A stretch of DNA of 64,000 bases from NCBI RefSeq assembly GCF_002946355.1, contig NZ_PKOZ01000001.1, positions 434,001 to 498,000 of the forward strand. Direction: 5' to 3'. The stretch's first letter is position 1. Each line of letters begins with the position of its first letter. The translations under genes and the position numbers were made by a program. This document shows, in pieces, positions 61,597 to 64,000 of the stretch. A model generated the notes under the pieces. It searched no databases. It was not told the origin of the DNA and saw only the letters and a list, made by a program, of their open reading frames with translations. This DNA is from Pradoshia eiseniae. Its GTDB lineage: Bacteria; Bacillota; Bacilli; Bacillales; Pradoshiaceae.

Positions 61597-62289
61597 ATGG
61601 AATTAATCGGAATCCTTATTATCATCATTGGATTCGCAATGAAGCTGGATACAATCGCAGTAGTCGTTGTAGCTGGTATTTCGACTGGATTAGTCGCAAA
61701 TATGAATATTGCTGAAATCCTCACTACGCTAGGAGAGGCATTCGTAGCCAATCGCGTAACCTGCCTATTCTTGATCACCATTCCGGTCATTGGATTGTGC
61801 GAGCGTTACGGCTTGAAAGAGAAAGCGGTTATGCTTATCAAGAAAGCTAGCAAACTATCTGCAGGGAAGCTTCTCAGCGGATATACACTCATTCGTGAAA
61901 CGACAATCGGTATGGGTGTGACACTAGGCGGACATCCGCAATTCGTTCGCCCGCTCGTAAGCCCAATGGCAGAAGGGGCAATCGTTGCTAAGTACGGTGA
62001 CAAAGTGGAAGAGAAAGATATCGAAAAAATCAAAGCTTATTCAGCGGCATCTGATAATGTCGGGAACTTCTTTGCTCAAAACGTCTTTATCGCCAATGCC
62101 GGTGTATTGCTGATTGCCTCTACCTTAGAGGGAATGGGAATGCCGGTTGACACACTTCAAGTGTCGAAAGTGGCTTTTCCAGTAGCCATCATCGCCTTTA
62201 TCCTTTGGACCATTCAAAATACGCTATTGGATAAGAGAATGCAATCCAAATACGCGGATAATCGCAAGAATGCAAGAGGTGAGCAATAA
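61597..62289 (+). CDS. 5-oxoproline transporter subunit, DUF969 family
   Basis: 230 residues with about six helices. LIGILIIIIGFAMKLDTIAV, TLGEAFVANRVTCLFLITIP and TIGMGVTLGGHPQFVRPLVS are DUF969 blocks. DUF969 and DUF979 proteins are encoded in pairs beside 5-oxoproline genes and are thought to carry 5-oxoproline. GGAGAG precedes the ATG. The stop overlaps the DUF979 ATG by one base. Confidence 0.88.
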   Translation: MELIGILIIIIGFAMKLDTIAVVVVAGISTGLVANMNIAEILTTLGEAFVANRVTCLFLITIPVIGLCERYGLKEKAVMLIKKASKLSAGKLLSGYTLIRETTIGMGVTLGGHPQFVRPLVSPMAEGAIVAKYGDKVEEKDIEKIKAYSAASDNVGNFFAQNVFIANAGVLLIASTLEGMGMPVDTLQVSKVAFPVAIIAFILWTIQNTLLDKRMQSKYADNRKNARGEQ

Positions 62290-63218
62290 TGGACATCACA
62301 CAACTGTCTAATCTATTATTAGAAATATTTTATATTATGATTGGTTTATTCATGGGAATTACCATGGTGTTTACGTTAAAGGATAAACAACATAAAACGA
62401 GAATTGGAACGGCCCTATTCTGGGGAATCCTCGCTGTCATCTTCATGGCAGGCAACTATATTCCAAGTATGATAGTCGGTATATTGGTCGTGATCATCGC
62501 GATCCTATCCGCAACGAAGCAAATCAATATCGGTACATTGAAGCAATTGGATGAAACATTTACAACGCTTAAGGCAGAGAAACTAGGATTAAAAATCTTC
62601 ATTCCTTCCTTATCTATCGCGATCATCGCGATGCTGGTTGCCCAGTTCACTCCTTTTTCGGGAACGGTCGCAATCGGAATTTCCGCTATATGTGCATTAA
62701 TCATCGCATTTGTGATTACGAAAGCAAAACCGAAGGAATTGCTTGAGGATACAAACAGAACGTATCAATCAATCGGTTCATTCGCTATCCTGCCTCAATT
62801 ATTGGCATCCTTGGGTGTATTATTCACGAGCGCGGGTGTAGGCGATAAAATCGCTTCCATTATCTCGAATGTTATCCCGTCAGGTAACGCGTTGATCGGT
62901 GTTATTACCTACTGTGTCGGTATGGCCTTGTTCACGATGATCATGGGGAATGCCTTCGCTGCATTTGCTGTCATCACAGTTGGTATCGGTGCGCCTTTCG
63001 TATTTGCTGTCGGCGGGGACCCAATCATCTGCGGTACGCTTGCATTGACAGCAGGATATTGCGGTACATTGCTAACGCCAATGGCAGCGAACTTCAACAT
63101 GCTCCCTGCAGCGTTACTAGAGATGAAAGACAAGAACGGTGTCATCAAGGCACAAGCGCCAATCGCGCTGATGCTTTTGGCCGCTCATATCGTCCTCATG
63201 TACTTCTGGGGATTTTAA
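62289..63218 (+). CDS. 5-oxoproline transporter subunit, DUF979 family
   Basis: 309 residues with about nine helices. FYIMIGLFMGITMVFTLKDK, LFWGILAVIFMAGNYIPSMI and MALFTMIMGNAFAAFAVITV are DUF979 blocks. It is translationally coupled to the DUF969 partner (TAATG overlap). Pyroglutamyl peptidase follows after 29 bp, which ties the pair to 5-oxoproline. Confidence 0.88.
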   Translation: MDITQLSNLLLEIFYIMIGLFMGITMVFTLKDKQHKTRIGTALFWGILAVIFMAGNYIPSMIVGILVVIIAILSATKQINIGTLKQLDETFTTLKAEKLGLKIFIPSLSIAIIAMLVAQFTPFSGTVAIGISAICALIIAFVITKAKPKELLEDTNRTYQSIGSFAILPQLLASLGVLFTSAGVGDKIASIISNVIPSGNALIGVITYCVGMALFTMIMGNAFAAFAVITVGIGAPFVFAVGGDPIICGTLALTAGYCGTLLTPMAANFNMLPAALLEMKDKNGVIKAQAPIALMLLAAHIVLMYFWGF

Positions 63219-63247
63219 GATAGTAAGCGTATAAAGGAGACAAGACG

Positions 63248-63889
63248 ATGAAAGTATTACTTACAGGCTTTGATGCATTCGGCGGAGAGCCCGTCAACCC
63301 AGCTGAAGAAGCCGTTAAACGAGTCAGCGATAACATCCGTGGCGCTGAAATCATCAAGGTCATCATCCCGACCGTGCAAACGAAATCCGTCCAAGCAATC
63401 GAGCGTGCCATCGAAGAGCACAGCCCTGACATTGTCATCTCAATCGGCCAAGCGGGCGGAAGATTCGATATCACCCCTGAGCGCGTTGCCATCAACATCG
63501 ATGACTACCGCATCAAGGACAATGAAGGCAATCAGCCAATCGATGCCGTCATTCAGGAAGACGGTCAAGCGGCTTACTTCTCTAATCTGCCAGTGAAGGC
63601 GATGGTCAAGCATATGAACGAAAATCAAATGCCAGCGACCCTGTCCAACACAGCCGGCACATTCGTGTGCAACCATGTCATGTACGGAATCCTCTACATG
63701 ATCGACAAGAAATACCCGAACATGAAAGGCGGATTCATCCACATCCCTTACATGACTTCCCAAGTAATGGACAAGAAGAACACACCGTTTATGTCCCTTG
63801 AGGAAATCGTGCGCGGACTAGAGCTCGCAATCGAGGCATGCGTCATCTATGACAAGGACATCGAAGCGATCGGCGGAGAAATCTGCTGA
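63248..63889 (+). CDS. pcp: pyroglutamyl-peptidase I
   Basis: 213 residues. The triad is E78 ([10 protein letters not shown]), C141 ([12 protein letters not shown]) and H165 (GGFIHIPYM). [20 protein letters not shown] is the N-terminal signature. It removes N-terminal pyroglutamate (5-oxoproline) from peptides in the cytoplasm. AAAGGAGACA precedes the ATG. The stop TGA shares a base with the ATG of the cyclotransferase gene. Confidence 0.96.
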   Translation: MKVLLTGFDAFGGEPVNPAEEAVKRVSDNIRGAEIIKVIIPTVQTKSVQAIERAIEEHSPDIVISIGQAGGRFDITPERVAINIDDYRIKDNEGNQPIDAVIQEDGQAAYFSNLPVKAMVKHMNENQMPATLSNTAGTFVCNHVMYGILYMIDKKYPNMKGGFIHIPYMTSQVMDKKNTPFMSLEEIVRGLELAIEACVIYDKDIEAIGGEIC

Positions 63890-64000
63890 TGAAACGCATC
63901 AACCTCTTTGTCTACGGATCTCTGAGAGAAGGCTTCTTCAACTACGAGAAATACCTCAAAGGCAATGTCGCCGAAAAGGCACCGGCCAGGCTCACTAACA
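63889..64000 (+). CDS. gamma-glutamylcyclotransferase family protein (partial, runs off the end)
   Basis: The 37 visible residues begin [20 protein letters not shown], with the V-Y-G-S-L-R-x-G loop of the gamma-glutamylcyclotransferase/AIG2 fold. Such enzymes release 5-oxoproline from gamma-glutamyl groups, which fits the transporter and peptidase upstream. It overlaps pcp by one base (TGATG). The rest is outside the window. Confidence 0.82.
   Translation, partial: MKRINLFVYGSLREGFFNYEKYLKGNVAEKAPARLTN

Overview
The window is chromosomal DNA from a Gram-positive, endospore-former-like member of the Bacillaceae. Evidence: strong AAGGAGG-type ribosome sites, frequent TTG/GTG starts, Rho-independent terminators after most operons, a YfiT/BstA bacillithiol-transferase homologue, a GlcU-glucose dehydrogenase pair, ECF sigma/anti-sigma genes, and a sigma-54 (SigL) activator with a matching promoter. 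I see no rRNA, prophage, insertion sequence or CRISPR array. It reads as an ordinary accessory-rich chromosome segment with several well-defined regulatory circuits.

Layout. 1-4.9 kb: end of an unknown gene, a DUF1295 membrane protein, a one-chain DhaL(FakA)-DegV(FakB) fusion, a MerR/cobalamin-binding regulator with altered light-sensor residues, and an acetyltransferase. 5-10 kb: small membrane proteins, acetyltransferases, a bacillithiol transferase-like protein, an aldo/keto reductase and a metallo-beta-lactamase-fold hydrolase. 10.2-13.2 kb: tRNA-Lys(CUU), the czrA-czcD zinc efflux operon, a HIT protein and a PP2C-like phosphatase. 13.2-26 kb: a decayed gene, DinB, HAD, ProX-like, an SLH-anchored 5'-nucleotidase, glcU-gdh, a DUF1272 mini-protein, isochorismatase, an esterase, a 63-bp G-rich tandem repeat and a DHH phosphoesterase. 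27-29.4 kb: an ECF sigma/PadR/HAAS-SEDS operon with its own ECF promoter. 29.4-34.3 kb: an AraC regulator divergent from a GH2 glycosidase and a KDG-type kinase.

34.3-36.8 kb: a DUF4097 lipoprotein divergent from a mini-membrane protein, MerR regulator and GAP-family transporter; two mirror-image 19-bp-spacer promoters lie between them. 36.9-43.4 kb: small hypothetical genes, including one interrupted at a T10 tract, a CPBP protease and an ECF sigma/anti-sigma pair. 43.5-48.8 kb: two aldo/keto reductases, a YqjF-like protein, a YceI protein behind two MhqR-type boxes, an epimerase and a methyltransferase. 48.9-54.6 kb: Fe-alcohol dehydrogenase, histidine kinase and NtrC-type regulator, converging on a Zn-alcohol dehydrogenase that has an exact sigma-54 promoter. 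54.6-59 kb: a CstR-controlled persulfide detoxification locus with four operator-like sites. 59-60.4 kb: SDR plus MarR. 60.7-64 kb: a VUT transporter, then a 5-oxoproline operon (DUF969/DUF979 transporter, pyroglutamyl peptidase, gamma-glutamylcyclotransferase running off the end).

The best candidates for under-described biology are the ECF-PadR-HAAS/SEDS operon, the mirrored MerR promoters, the sigma-54-dependent alcohol dehydrogenase circuit, the multi-operator cst locus, the FakA-FakB-like fusion and the structured non-coding segment near 4.3 kb.
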